This document shows positions 15,381-15,782 of a stretch of 15,782 bases of DNA, one piece after another. The stretch covers positions 1-15,782 of the forward strand of contig JAGQVR010000037.1 of NCBI GenBank assembly GCA_020437875.1, written 5' to 3'. The DNA is from Flavobacteriales bacterium (GTDB taxonomy: Bacteria > Bacteroidota > Bacteroidia > Flavobacteriales_F > PHOS-HE28). The position numbers and the translations under genes were made by a program. Each line of letters opens with the position of its first letter. Position 1 is the first letter of the stretch. Under the pieces are notes generated by a model that had not been told where the DNA came from, ran no database searches, and saw nothing but the letters and a program-made list of their open reading frames with translations.

Positions 15381-15782
15381 ATGACGACCATCGAGAGCAA
15401 ACACGTTGATATCAACAAGGGAGCCCAGGAGCTGTACACCTTCCTCACGGACATGAACAACTTCGAGCAGTTGCTGCCGAAGGACAAGATCAGCGAATGG
15501 AAGAGCGACGGACGGTCATGCTCCTTCAAGGTGCAAGGGGCAGCCACCATCGGTCTCGAACTGGATGGCGGCGCAGCGCCGGACCATGTGCGTTACAAGG
15601 CGACCGAACGCAGTCCGTTCCCCTTCACGCTTGATGTCCATTTGAAGGAAGTGAACGGCACTACCGAAGCCTGGCAGGTGTTCAACGGGGAATTGAACCC
15701 CATCCTGAAGATGATGGTGGAGAAGCCGCTCAAGAACCTGTTCGATCACATTGCAGACAGGGTGAAGGTGGTGCATGGGTGA
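15381..15782 (+). CDS. SRPBCC (START/Bet v1-like) family protein
   Basis: The 133-residue protein belongs to the short Bacteroidota SRPBCC group. It opens with MTTIESKHVDIN, has FLTDMNNFEQLLP (about 22-34) and ends with LNPILKMMVEKPLKNLFDHIADRVK (about 105-129), a pattern I recognise from genes next to pyrE. The fold is a helix-grip with a hydrophobic cavity for an unknown ligand; no catalytic residues are known. No signal peptide is present, so it should be cytoplasmic. The ATG at 15381 is preferred because the conserved sequence begins there; the frame is open back to 15249. The stop codon is exactly the last three bases of the window. Confidence 0.85.
   Translation: MTTIESKHVDINKGAQELYTFLTDMNNFEQLLPKDKISEWKSDGRSCSFKVQGAATIGLELDGGAAPDHVRYKATERSPFPFTLDVHLKEVNGTTEAWQVFNGELNPILKMMVEKPLKNLFDHIADRVKVVHG

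Noticed and set aside
1..15782. tRNA, rRNA, CRISPR, insertion sequences, toxin-antitoxin or phage defence genes
   Set aside because: Nothing with the needed sequence signatures was found; all large regions are explained by the listed genes.

Overview
The window looks like a GC-rich member of the Bacteroidota, probably close to the Flavobacteriales. The reasons are the right-hand gene set (RecD-like helicase, DUF3822, rsmD, coaD, Nudix, pyrE, short SRPBCC protein), which I recognise as a typical Bacteroidota housekeeping neighbourhood, the lack of clear Shine-Dalgarno sequences before most starts, and one good match to the Bacteroidota promoter pattern TTG / TAnnTTTG. The taxonomy is an inference from gene content, not a database match.

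Left part (1-8646, + strand): the end of a hybrid polyketide/non-ribosomal-peptide gene cluster that continues beyond the left edge. The first gene enters the window inside a ketosynthase and encodes KS-AT-ACP-aminotransferase with no reductive domains. The second encodes one full NRPS module with release, C-A-T-TE. The third, overlapping the NRPS stop codon, is a phosphopantetheinyl transferase that can activate both carrier proteins. Read as an assembly line, an acyl chain arriving from upstream is extended by malonyl-CoA, the beta-ketone is converted directly to a beta-amine (the mycosubtilin/iturin logic), the beta-amino acyl chain is joined to one amino acid (adenylation pocket valine-like), and the product is released by the thioesterase. 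The likely product is a small beta-aminoacyl amino acid, linear or cyclised.

Right part (8649-15782): housekeeping genes. A RecD-like helicase on the minus strand meets the phosphopantetheinyl transferase tail to tail with two bases between the stop codons, marking the edge between accessory cluster and core genome. Divergent from it is a tightly overlapping unit: a three-helix membrane protein, a DUF3822 protein and rsmD (16S rRNA m2G966 methyltransferase). Next come coaD (coenzyme A synthesis, whose end product is the substrate of the phosphopantetheinyl transferase) and a secreted thioredoxin-fold protein coupled to it. A hairpin-rich 95-base gap separates these from a minus-strand Nudix hydrolase, whose ATG interlocks with that of divergent pyrE in one CATG. 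The window closes exactly at the stop codon of a small SRPBCC protein.

No tRNA, rRNA, CRISPR array, insertion sequence or attachment site was seen. The only non-coding stretches are short: 10080-10169, 11802-11925, 13887-13981 and 15249-15380. Repeats or hairpins in them are listed separately.
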